Source: Oscillibacter sp.
GTDB taxonomy: Bacteria; Bacillota; Clostridia; Oscillospirales; Oscillospiraceae
Reading direction: 5' to 3'
NCBI GenBank assembly: GCA_020025415.1
Contig: JAHHSB010000073.1
Span: forward strand, 1-6,487
DNA length: 6,487 nucleotides
This document shows positions 1 to 4,908 of this stretch, one piece after another. The position numbers and the translations under genes are program-made. The notes beneath the pieces were generated by a model. It had not been told where the DNA came from. It saw nothing but the letters and a program-made list of their open reading frames with translations, and did no database searches. Numbering within the stretch: position 1 is the stretch's first letter; the number at the start of each line of letters is the position of its first letter.

Positions 1-147
1 GTCCAGATGATTGTCATTGCCATTGCGGATACAGCCCCCTTATGTCCGACGAAACCGATTGCGCGGCAACCGCCCGAAAGGGGCGGAAGGGCAAGGGCGA
101 AAAGGGTCGGAAAAATATGAATAAATGCTAAAAATTTAGAAAAGGAA
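1..147. other. Intergenic DNA upstream of abrB
   Basis: No gene is supported here. The stretch 50-115 is G-rich and includes a small hairpin, CCGCCC-GAAAG-GGGCGG, near 70-86; 116-147 is AT-rich. On the minus strand an ATG at 23-21, followed by codons for M-A-M-T-I-I-W and preceded by AAGGGGG about 11 bases upstream, could be the start of a divergent gene running off the left edge, but only 23 bases are visible. A plus-strand frame open from base 1 to a stop near 117 is arginine-rich and looks like translated intergenic DNA. Confidence 0.3.
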
Positions 148-176
148 TTGACAGATTCTAGGCGTTGTGTTACCGT
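148..176 (+). promoter_or_regulatory. Probable abrB promoter
   Basis: A perfect -35 hexamer TTGACA (148-153) is followed 17 bases later by TACCGT (171-176), a weak -10. The abrB start lies about 40 bases further on, with an AAAGGAG ribosome-binding site at 209-215, 7 bases before the ATG. The -35 and spacing are good; the poor -10 means the exact promoter is uncertain, and an activator or an alternative sigma factor could be involved. Confidence 0.45.
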
Positions 177-222
177 TAGCATGATTGCAGGTTAAACGAT
201 TTATCAGTAAAGGAGTGCACGG

Positions 223-480
223 ATGAAATCGACAGGAATCGTCAGGAAAGTGGATGAGCTGGGCAGAATTGTCCTGCCCATCGAGATGCGCCGCACACTG
301 GACATTGCGGAGAAGGACGCATTGGAAATCTATGTGGAAGGCTCTTCCGTCATTCTGAAAAAGTATAAGCCCAGTTGTATTTTCTGCGACAGCAACAAGG
401 ACATCGTTGTCTTCAAGGGCAAGAATGTCTGCCCCAAGTGCTTGCGGGATCTGAAAAATTTGCAGAGTATCTCCGAGTAA
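223..480 (+). CDS. abrB: AbrB/SpoVT-type transition-state regulator
   Basis: An 85-residue DNA-binding regulator of the AbrB family, which in Firmicutes represses stationary-phase and sporulation-related genes during growth. Residues 1-47 form the swapped-hairpin (SpoVT-AbrB) DNA-binding domain: the opening MKSTGIVRKVDELGRIVLPI and the following EMRRTLDI are near-diagnostic, including the arginines that contact DNA in the family. The short C-terminal part carries two cysteine pairs, C52-x2-C55 and C70-x2-C73, a likely zinc-binding multimerisation domain seen in many clostridial AbrB proteins but not in Bacillus subtilis AbrB. Length is normal for the clostridial type, so the gene appears intact. 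The stop codon falls exactly at the outer edge of the left inverted repeat (479 onward), so its native 3' untranslated region and terminator seem to have been replaced or displaced. It faces rsmI convergently across the accessory region, a pairing also known in B. subtilis. Confidence 0.93.
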   Translation: MKSTGIVRKVDELGRIVLPIEMRRTLDIAEKDALEIYVEGSSVILKKYKPSCIFCDSNKDIVVFKGKNVCPKCLRDLKNLQSISE

Positions 481-660
481 AAAAGACTCCCCAGACGGCA
501 AGGTTTCACAAGGAAATTACGTGAGACTAGGGTAATTCGATACGGCACAAGGTCGGGCCAGTCTAATGACTGGCCCGACCTTGTTCGCATCTATAGCTTT
601 TTGCTGCGGATATCTTATTGAATTGCCATCTTCAAAAATTAAATCCTCTTTTTGAAGTGA
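479..660 (+). repeat. Left copy of ~180-bp inverted repeat
   Basis: This segment is the reverse complement of 1713-1893. From 487 to 651 it aligns without gaps to the complement of 1721-1885 (paired positions sum to 2372). I count 6 mismatches in 165 positions, about 96% identity. Beyond this core, single-base indels occur at both edges: the A-run at 479-484 matches the T-run at 1887-1893, and GAAGTGA at 654-660 matches GAAGTAA on the other copy. The repeat contains a 17-bp perfect hairpin (547-584) and no open reading frame of note. It starts on the stop codon of abrB and ends about 120 bases before the peptidase gene. It has no transposase and no terminal inverted repeats of its own, so it may be a MITE-like interspersed element, a transposon end, or an arm of an invertible segment. 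Confidence 0.95.
547..584 (+). other. 17-bp perfect hairpin inside left repeat
   Basis: ACAAGGTCGGGCCAGTC (547-563) pairs perfectly with 568-584 around a TAAT loop. It is GC-rich and very stable, but it is followed by TTGTTCGCATC rather than a T-run, so it is not a classical intrinsic terminator. Since abrB has no other terminator close by, it may still stop or slow abrB transcripts. It is equally suited to be a recognition hairpin for a single-strand transposase or an RNA-level structure. Confidence 0.85.
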
Positions 661-679
661 TTCTCCCAATGTCATAAAT
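652..679 (+). promoter_or_regulatory. Weak candidate promoter for the C39 peptidase
   Basis: TTGAAG (652-657) lies 16 bases before ATAAAT (674-679), the best sigma-A-like pair I see between the left repeat and the peptidase gene. The -35 lies in the inner edge of the repeat. The match is modest. If used, transcription would start near 686 and run straight into the terminator hairpin at 713-765. Confidence 0.25.
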
Positions 680-779
680 TCGTCAGAATTTCGACAGAAA
701 AAGCGAAAACATAACGCTCCTGGTTGGGATAGAGTGAAATCATCCCGATCAGGAGCGTTGTTTTTGGAAGGGGAATCAC
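657..779 (+). promoter_or_regulatory. Nested-palindrome leader that could mask the RBS
   Basis: The stretch GTGATTCTCC at 657-666 is complementary to GGGGAATCAC at 770-779 (nine Watson-Crick pairs and one G-T pair). The latter covers the Shine-Dalgarno region and bases just before the peptidase ATG. This outer stem encloses a small hairpin, AAATTC-GTCA-GAATTT (676-691), and the 18-bp terminator-like stem (713-759). A transcript entering from abrB could fold the whole leader into a closed multibranch structure hiding the start. A transcript starting near 686 would lack the 5' arm. The pairing is seen in the sequence; a regulatory role is inference. Confidence 0.4.
713..765 (+). terminator. Strong terminator hairpin abutting peptidase RBS
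   Basis: An 18-bp stem pairs 713-730 with 742-759 (two G-T pairs) around an 11-base loop (731-741), followed by G and a T5 run at 761-765. This has the form of a good intrinsic terminator. The Shine-Dalgarno GGAAGGGG begins at 766, immediately after the T-run, and the ATG is at 781. There is no room for a promoter between hairpin and start codon, so peptidase expression must pass this hairpin by read-through or regulated antitermination. It could act as an attenuator or as a barrier to abrB read-through. Confidence 0.75.
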
Positions 780-780
780 C

Positions 781-1632
781 ATGGAAGAGACTTACGTACC
801 CCGCAGGAGACGGAGACGCCGCAGGAGATGCCGCAGCGGCTGCGCCCTGGTGCTCTTGCTGTGTATGACAGCGGTGATCGTGACGGGCGTATGGATGCAC
901 GCCTCTTCTCCGAAAAAGGAAACCGATTACGAGCACAGCTGGCAGGACGGCGGGGACGTACTGCTGGACACAGCCTTTGGGCAAGCGCTGGAAGCCTTTG
1001 CCGCAAGCCATGACCTGTCCCTTTCCGGTTGGCCGGAGGAGCTGCTGGAGCTGGGGGAGAAGAATCCGGAAGCGGAGGAGTTTGTGCTGAACTACCCGCT
1101 GAAGAAGGATGAGCACCCCGAGATCGACTTGTCTGACCTGAAAGACAGCCCCACGGTGCCGCTGCTGATGCAGTGGGATGAGCGATGGGGGTATTCTGAA
1201 TATTCCGGCGGTCTGCTGGGGCTTTCCGGCTGCGGCCCCACCTGCCTGTCCATGGTCAGCATCTACTTATTGAACGACCCCGGCCTGGACCCCCGAACTG
1301 TGGCGGAGTTCAGCATGGACAACGGATACAGCGTGGAGAGCAACGGCAGCGCCTGGACGCTGATCTCCGAAGGCGGCCCCAAGCTGGGGCTGGACGTCAC
1401 CGAGATCCCCCTGGACCGGGACCGCATCTTCCGGAACCTGGAGGTGGACAACCCCATCATCTGCATCATGGGGCCGGGAGACTTCACCACCGGAGGGCAC
1501 TACATCGTCCTCACCGACTGCGAGGACGGCAAGCTGCGGGTCAACGACCCCAACAGCCGGGAGCGGTCGGAACAGCTGTGGGATTACGAGCAGATCAAGG
1601 ATCAGATCCGCAATCTGTGGGTATGCCGATGA
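781..1632 (+). CDS. Membrane-anchored C39-like cysteine peptidase
   Basis: A 283-residue protein with a short cytoplasmic tail containing nine consecutive arginines (8-16), one hydrophobic segment (about 21-38, CALVLLLCMTAVIVTGV), and a presumed extracellular remainder. Residues 41-122 are a charged, acidic linker with no fold I recognise. Residues 125-283 match the peptidase C39-like (Peptidase_C39_2) fold: VPLLMQWDERWG opening, catalytic cysteine C151 in LSGCGPTCLSMV, histidine H240 in GGHYIVLTD, and D256 in VNDPNS. All three catalytic positions are present. It is not a bacteriocin exporter, as no ABC or transporter domain is fused. The substrate is unknown; surface or cell-wall proteolysis is plausible. 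The start is supported by GGAAGGGG at 766-773. The gene is the only one between the two inverted repeats. The arginine tract is encoded by an 18-bp-spaced repeat of CGCAGGAGA (802-810 and 820-828), a possible slippage site. Function beyond the family is inference. Confidence 0.88.
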   Translation: MEETYVPRRRRRRRRRCRSGCALVLLLCMTAVIVTGVWMHASSPKKETDYEHSWQDGGDVLLDTAFGQALEAFAASHDLSLSGWPEELLELGEKNPEAEEFVLNYPLKKDEHPEIDLSDLKDSPTVPLLMQWDERWGYSEYSGGLLGLSGCGPTCLSMVSIYLLNDPGLDPRTVAEFSMDNGYSVESNGSAWTLISEGGPKLGLDVTEIPLDRDRIFRNLEVDNPIICIMGPGDFTTGGHYIVLTDCEDGKLRVNDPNSRERSEQLWDYEQIKDQIRNLWVCR

Positions 1633-1712
1633 TAATGTTACTTGTCAACGCCTGCACAAGCCGATATGAAACGTTTACAGAGGCGGCATACATTTAGCAA
1701 ACCGTATGCAGA

Positions 1713-1893
1713 TTACTTCGAAAGAGGATTTGATTTTTGAACATGGCAATTCAATAAGATATCCGCAGCAAAAAGCTATAGATGCTAACAAGGTCGGGTC
1801 AGTCATTAGACTGGCCCGACCTTGTGCCGTATCGAATTACCCTAGTCTCATGTAATTTCCTTGTGGAACCTTGCCGTCTGGGGAGCTTTTTTT
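1713..1893 (-). repeat. Right copy of ~180-bp inverted repeat
   Basis: Reverse complement of 479-660, with 6 mismatches across the ungapped core 1721-1885. The space between the peptidase stop (1632) and this repeat (1633-1712) holds only a small GCATAC/GTATGC hairpin near 1686-1709 and no terminator. Outside the repeat the T-run 1887-1893 mirrors the A-run at 479-484 next to the left copy. If the shared ends are removed, the flanks could be rejoined as an A-run followed by a T-run, consistent with an insertion at an AT junction. That junction is a reconstruction, not proof. Confidence 0.95.
1788..1825 (-). other. Hairpin inside right repeat
   Basis: Counterpart of the left-copy hairpin: 1788-1804 pairs with 1809-1825 around ATTA. 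It has one change, T at 1799 instead of C, which still pairs as G-U in plus-strand RNA but would be an A-C mismatch in minus-strand RNA. The left copy keeps a perfect stem. Confidence 0.8.
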
Positions 1894-1954
1894 GCGCAAG
1901 GCACATGACGAAGAGGCCGGGATTATAAAGCAGCGAGAACAGATGCTCAAATGA
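1856..1954 (+). pseudogene. Possible truncated 3' gene end at the repeat junction
   Basis: A plus-strand frame without a plausible start runs through the outer edge of the right repeat and then gives a protein-like, charged, helix-like tail (LRKAHDEEAGIIKQREQMLK) before TGA at 1952-1954. A good terminator follows 16 bases later. This is what the last 20 codons of a gene cut by the repeat would look like. I do not recognise the family, and the stretch is short enough to be fortuitous; it could equally be the old 3' untranslated region of abrB. Confidence 0.22.
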
Positions 1955-1969
1955 TTGCATGAAGGGGAA

Positions 1970-1994
1970 AAGCCGCCGGACAGGCGGCTTTTTT
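1970..1994 (+). terminator. Intrinsic terminator after the cassette
   Basis: AAGCCGCC (1970-1977) pairs with GGCGGCTT (1983-1990) around GGACA, and a T6 run spans 1989-1994. It points along the plus strand and would end transcripts from the peptidase or from whatever gene lay here before. In an ancestral arrangement without the repeat unit it would lie roughly 85 bases downstream of abrB, so it may be the displaced abrB terminator. Confidence 0.8.
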
Positions 1995-2221
1995 CCTGCC
2001 TGTTGTGGAAAAGAAGGATTAAAAGCAGTACACGACAAATATGCCGCGGCAAGAGCTGATTTTGCCATTTTCGCTTAGTACTGAATCAATGCTACACTGA
2101 AAAAAGAAATCGATTGCTGACGGTTAAAGTCCAGCGGTTGTGGACGATGTTAGGAGAATCAAACGCATCTGCATCTGGTGTGGGGCTGCTGACATTGATG
2201 GGCATGAAAACATAAGGGGAC
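1995..2221. other. Unrecognised, possibly decayed DNA
   Basis: No supported gene. Two short plus-strand frames look protein-like but have no ribosome-binding site or start: one ending at a stop near 2075 (containing LKAVHDKYAAARADFAIFA), and one ending with TAA at 2213-2215 (containing SASGVGLLTLMGMKT). The latter sits directly before the M24 relic and could be the end of a decayed upstream partner gene. Neither matches a family I can name. Confidence 0.3.
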
Positions 2222-2790
2222 GTAGAGAAGACCAAACAGGAGATTCAAGCGAAATATCAGCGCAGGGTTTAGCTTCTGCAGGGGTTAATGGAGCGCAATG
2301 AACTGGACGGAGCAGTACGCTAATCCATTGCCCAGCAGGGGAACCAGCTGTGCGTGAAATATTTCAGCAACTATACGCTCAACACCCGGCGGGCCTGCAT
2401 CTTTTGCAGAAGTGGAGAATTGCCCGATTATGATTCGGGAGGCCCAGCCGGAAGCAGTGGACGTAAAGCTGCTGCGGCCGGGTTCTGGGCTGTGCGATGT
2501 GTCTGACGCCATTGAAGCAGAGGCAGTGGCTGATGGTCTGCGGACCGGCGTGTGGTCGGGCCACGGCATGGGCCCGGATCTGGGCAGCGCCGTGGATATT
2601 GGCAGCAGCAATCACATGGAGATCGTACCGAACATGGTGGTAACACTGCACCCGAGTATCGTAAGCGACAGTGACGGATTGCTGCATGGAAATACGTTCC
2701 TGACCACAGAGGACGATCCCATCTGCCTGACTCCGTTTTACAATGACTTGCCCTTTTTGAAGGACCTGTTGGCAAAACTGTCCGGATTCC
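2222..2790 (+). pseudogene. Degenerate M24-family metallopeptidase (Xaa-Pro aminopeptidase-like)
   Basis: Remains of a roughly 400-residue M24 pita-bread peptidase. The N-terminal part reads EKTKQEIQAKYQRR, then after stops QLCVKYFSNYTLNTRRACIF, typical of the creatinase-like N-domain. It is interrupted by TAG at 2270-2272 and TAA at 2321-2323. Near 2440 the frame changes and the sequence jumps to the C-terminal catalytic part: LLRPGSGLCDVSDAIE, TGVWSGHGMGPDLGSAV (with a metal-ligand-type His), PNMVVTLHPSIV and FLTTED (ligand-type Glu). The central part with the first two metal-binding Asp residues is missing, a deletion of perhaps 150-200 codons. No start codon or convincing ribosome-binding site is seen. 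The catalytic domain ends near 2775; the open frame runs on to 2993 only by chance, through the terminator and antisense to the small ORF. The family call is secure; exact specificity is not. Confidence 0.82.
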
Positions 2791-2806
2791 CTCCCATATC
2801 AAACAA

Positions 2807-2847
2807 GCAAAGGCTCCGCGCATTTTTTGAATGCGCGGAGCCTTTGC
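2807..2847 (-). terminator. Terminator of the trmN6-rsmI-small ORF operon
   Basis: An 18-bp perfect stem, 2807-2824 with 2830-2847, closes on a TTTTG loop. It lies 4 bases beyond the stop of the minus-strand small ORF. On the minus strand it is followed by TTGTTTGATAT, a broken T-run, so it should work mainly in that direction, where it ends the operon. Confidence 0.75.
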
Positions 2848-2851
2848 CTGT

Positions 2852-2959
2852 TCAGGACTCCGGCAGGTCCCGCTGTGCTTCGGCAAACTCCTTAAAACGT
2901 TTGACGATAGGCTTCTGGCAGGGCTCCAGACAGGCCGGAATGTGCTGCTTTTTATCCAT
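2852..2959 (-). CDS. 35-residue small protein downstream of rsmI
   Basis: A short ORF encoding MDKKQHIPACLEPCQKPIVK followed by RFKEFAEAQRDLPES. It has a strong AAGGAGG six bases before the ATG, codon use like its neighbours, and a terminator directly after its stop. It sits 69 bases downstream of rsmI on the same strand, so it is probably the last gene of the trmN6-rsmI operon. The protein is soluble, basic in the middle, with a C-x3-C pair at residues 10 and 14 and a helical C-terminal half. I do not recognise a family. Ribosome-binding site, operon position and terminator argue for a real gene; length alone prevents certainty. Confidence 0.6.
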   Translation of the reverse strand: MDKKQHIPACLEPCQKPIVKRFKEFAEAQRDLPES

Positions 2960-3028
2960 GGGAGCCTCCTTGGCTCAGCGAGTGCCGGGATGACCGTGAT
3001 GGAAGCGTAAAGAGAGGCAGGCGGGGGA

Positions 3029-3859
3029 TCAGCTCTCCAGGGCGGCGTTATAGAGTTCGTTTTTGGGCAGGCCCGTCTCTTCGGCCACCTGGCGGACGGC
3101 GTCTTTCATCTTCACGCCGCCGGCACGGAGGGCCAGGACCCGCTCCACGCCCTCTTCCAGGGTGAGCACGGCGCCCTCCGCCGGGGCGGCGCCCTCTACC
3201 ACCAGGACGTACTCCCCCTTGGGGCTGTTGTCCCGGTAATAGGCCGCGGCCTCCCCTAGGGTGGTGCGCTGGGTCTGCTCATGGAGCTTGGTCAGCTCCC
3301 GGCACAGGGCGATCCGCCGCTCTGATCCAAAGGCCTGGCACAGATCGCCCAGGGTGGTGCGCAGCTTATGGGGCGCCTCGTGGAAGATCATGGTCCGCTC
3401 TTCCTGGGCCAGGGAGGCCAGCCGCTCCCGGCGGCTTTTTTTGTTCACGGTGAGGAAGCCTTCGAAAGTGAACCGGCCAGTGGGCAGGCCGCTGACGGCC
3501 AGGGCGTTCACCGCCGCGCAGCAGCCGGGGATGGCAATGACGGGGATCCCATCTTCGGCACACAGGCGCACCAGGTCTTCCCCCGGGTCGGAGATGGCGG
3601 GGGTGCCGGCATCGGTTACCAAGGCGCAGCTCTCCCCCGCGGCCAGGCGGGCGGCGATGGCCCGTCCGGCGGTGACATGGTTATGCTCGTGATAGCTCAC
3701 CAGGGGCTTTTTCACCCCGAAGTGGTTGAGCAGCTTCACGGACACCCGGGTATCCTCGGCGGCAATGAAGTCCACCGCCTTCAACGTCTCCACCGCCCGG
3801 GGAGAAAAGTCGCCCAGGTTCCCGATGGGGGTGGCGACCAGGTAAAGGGTTCCGCTCAT
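3029..3859 (-). CDS. rsmI: 16S rRNA (cytidine1402-2'-O)-methyltransferase RsmI
   Basis: A 276-residue SAM-dependent enzyme that 2'-O-methylates C1402 in the decoding centre of 16S rRNA, acting on the 30S subunit together with RsmH at the same base. The tetrapyrrole-methylase fold is clear: LYLVATPIGNLGD (5-17), AAEDTR (33-38), VTDAGTPAISDPG (81-93), AIPGCCA (109-115), SGLPTGRFTFEGF (123-135), HEAPHKL (160-166), RELTKLHE (187-194) and GEYVLVVEG (215-223). The C-terminal 40 residues form the small helical domain usual in the family. Length is normal and no key motif is missing. Its ATG overlaps the stop of the trmN6-like gene as ATGA, indicating translational coupling. AGGAGG lies 7 bases before the start, inside the upstream gene. 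The trmN6-rsmI-abrB neighbourhood mirrors that of B. subtilis (yabB-yazA-yabC-abrB). Confidence 0.97.
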   Translation of the reverse strand: MSGTLYLVATPIGNLGDFSPRAVETLKAVDFIAAEDTRVSVKLLNHFGVKKPLVSYHEHNHVTAGRAIAARLAAGESCALVTDAGTPAISDPGEDLVRLCAEDGIPVIAIPGCCAAVNALAVSGLPTGRFTFEGFLTVNKKSRRERLASLAQEERTMIFHEAPHKLRTTLGDLCQAFGSERRIALCRELTKLHEQTQRTTLGEAAAYYRDNSPKGEYVLVVEGAAPAEGAVLTLEEGVERVLALRAGGVKMKDAVRQVAEETGLPKNELYNAALES

Positions 3860-4590
3860 ATGGGTTCCTCCTGTGTTCGGTAGTAAATGGCGTCCAGCTC
3901 TGCCGTAGGGGCGCCGTCTGTCCCGGTGAGGATCAGGGGCGGCTCAATCCGCAATCCCGGCCGCCCGCCCCGGCGGCCCTCCGCCAGGAGCAAAGAGGGG
4001 GCGGCACCGGCGGTCTTGCTCACCAGGCGCAGCCGCTTGGGCTCCAGCCCCGCGGCCCGCAGTTCCGTCAGCGCATCCGTCAGCCGCTCCGGCTTGTGGA
4101 CCAGGCAGAAGCTTCCGCCCCAGCGCAGCATCCAGGCCGCTGCCCGGCAGAGCTCCGTCAGGGTGCAGCTCACTTCTGTCCGGGCGGAGCGCAGAGCTTC
4201 CTTCCCCGGCGCCGGGCCGGAGGCCGGGGGATAATAGGGGGGATTGCTGACCACCAGGTCCCACTGCCCGGCGGGAAGCAGGGAGCCCATGTCCCGCAGA
4301 TCCCCCTCCGTCACGGAGAAGCAATCTTCCAGCCCGTTTTCCCGGCGGTTTCTCTCTGCCAGGGCCGCCGCGATGGGGGAGAGCTCCACCCCCGTGACCC
4401 GGAGCGCCGGCTGGCGCCGCAGCAGCAGCAGGCTCAGCAGCCCCGCCCCGCAGCCCAGGTCGCACACCCGCTGCCCGGGGCGCAGCACCGGGAAGGCGGA
4501 GAGGAGAAAGCTGTCCGTTCCCGGGGGGAAGAGGGTGTCATCATAGTAATACCGGTATCCGCAGCCGGAGAACTGCTCCATGCGCTCCAT
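3856..4590 (-). CDS. trmN6: TrmN6-like tRNA (adenine37-N6)-methyltransferase
   Basis: A 244-residue Rossmann-fold methyltransferase of the YfiC/YabB group, which N6-methylates A37 of tRNA1(Val) in Escherichia coli. Residues 21-32 carry the family opening FPPGTDSFLLSA. Motif I is VCDLGCGAGLLSLLL (42-56), the acidic ribose-binding position is in GVELS (67-71), and the N6-adenine signature SNPPYY is at 115-120, followed by the usual exposed loop. The start at 4590 (MERMEQF) is chosen because GGAGG lies 7 bases upstream and the family begins close to this point; the longer frame to 4719 would run through a promoter and a terminator. It is first in the operon with rsmI (4-base overlap). Substrate is inferred from family and from the rsmI neighbour; other tRNA positions are possible in Firmicutes. 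Confidence 0.88.
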   Translation of the reverse strand: MERMEQFSGCGYRYYYDDTLFPPGTDSFLLSAFPVLRPGQRVCDLGCGAGLLSLLLLRRQPALRVTGVELSPIAAALAERNRRENGLEDCFSVTEGDLRDMGSLLPAGQWDLVVSNPPYYPPASGPAPGKEALRSARTEVSCTLTELCRAAAWMLRWGGSFCLVHKPERLTDALTELRAAGLEPKRLRLVSKTAGAAPSLLLAEGRRGGRPGLRIEPPLILTGTDGAPTAELDAIYYRTQEEPI

Positions 4591-4630
4591 CTTTCCACCT
4601 CCGTTGGCCCGCGCTGCCGTACTGCCTTTT

Positions 4631-4659
4631 ATTATAAAGAAAAAGGAAAGGCACCGCAA
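4631..4659 (-). promoter_or_regulatory. Promoter of the trmN6-rsmI operon
   Basis: On the minus strand TTGCGG (4659-4654) is followed by a 17-base spacer and a perfect TATAAT (4636-4631), about 40 bases before the trmN6-like ATG. The -35 lies in the 3' arm of the ferredoxin terminator stem and the spacer is its T-tract. Confidence 0.75.
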
Positions 4660-4680
4660 GCAACTTTGCCAGCGGTGCCT
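4637..4680 (-). terminator. Ferredoxin terminator
   Basis: On the minus strand AGGCACCGC (4680-4672) pairs with GCGGTGCCT (4657-4649) around a 14-base loop that itself contains GCAA/TTGC. It is followed by TTCCTTTTTCTTT (4648-4637). It begins 22 bases beyond the ferredoxin stop codon and physically overlaps the next operon's promoter. Confidence 0.8.
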
Positions 4681-4702
4681 CGATGTATTGTCCTTCTGAC
4701 GA

Positions 4703-4876
4703 TTATTCGGCGGGAACAATCGCGCTGGCGGGGCAGCCCTCGGCGCAGACGCCGCAGCTCAGGCAAGCAGCCTCGTCGATGACGCAGGCGGTATCGCCCT
4801 GGCTGATAGCAGAAGCGGGGCAAGTATCCAGGCAAGCGCCGCAGTTCAGACAAGCATCGGTAATCTTGTAAGCCAT
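4703..4876 (-). CDS. 2[4Fe-4S] ferredoxin
   Basis: A 57-residue clostridial-type ferredoxin, a soluble low-potential electron carrier for enzymes such as pyruvate:ferredoxin oxidoreductase, hydrogenase or Rnf. Both cluster-binding motifs are complete: C9-x2-C12-x2-C15-x3-C19-P and C38-x2-C41-x2-C44-x3-C48-P. The halves show the ancient duplication, with PASAI after each (20-24, 49-53). An extra cysteine is at 31. Length is that of classic bacterial ferredoxins. The ATG is fixed by GGAAGGAGG about 8 bases upstream. It has its own promoter and terminator, so it is monocistronic, and it is divergent from ctsR with about 260 bases between the two starts. Partner enzymes are not visible here. Confidence 0.95.
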   Translation of the reverse strand: MAYKITDACLNCGACLDTCPASAISQGDTACVIDEAACLSCGVCAEGCPASAIVPAE

Positions 4877-4908
4877 TGGAAAAACCTCCTTCCAAATAGA
4901 TAACCCTT

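Noticed and set aside
781..1632. Bacteriocin-processing ABC transporter (C39 exporter)
   Set aside because: The protein has one membrane segment and no ABC or multi-span domain; no double-glycine leader peptide gene was seen nearby.
479..1893. Composite insertion sequence with its own transposase
   Set aside because: The only gene between the repeats is a C39-like peptidase; no DDE, serine, tyrosine or HUH transposase motif is visible on either strand.
1799..2068. An 89-codon minus-strand frame overlapping the right repeat
   Set aside because: No ribosome-binding site, no family resemblance, and its C-terminal part is just translated repeat and hairpin.
2412..2993. A 193-codon plus-strand frame as an intact gene
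   Set aside because: Only the first two thirds resemble M24 peptidases. It has no ribosome-binding site, lacks the N-terminal half, and runs through a terminator and antisense to a well-supported small ORF.
4591..4719. N-terminal extension of the trmN6-like protein to 4719
   Set aside because: It would place coding sequence across the operon promoter and the ferredoxin terminator. The 4590 start has a GGAGG at correct spacing and fits the family.
4096..4782. A 228-codon plus-strand frame opposite the trmN6-like gene and ferredoxin
   Set aside because: Shadow of GC-rich coding DNA. It crosses a promoter, a terminator and two genes on the other strand.
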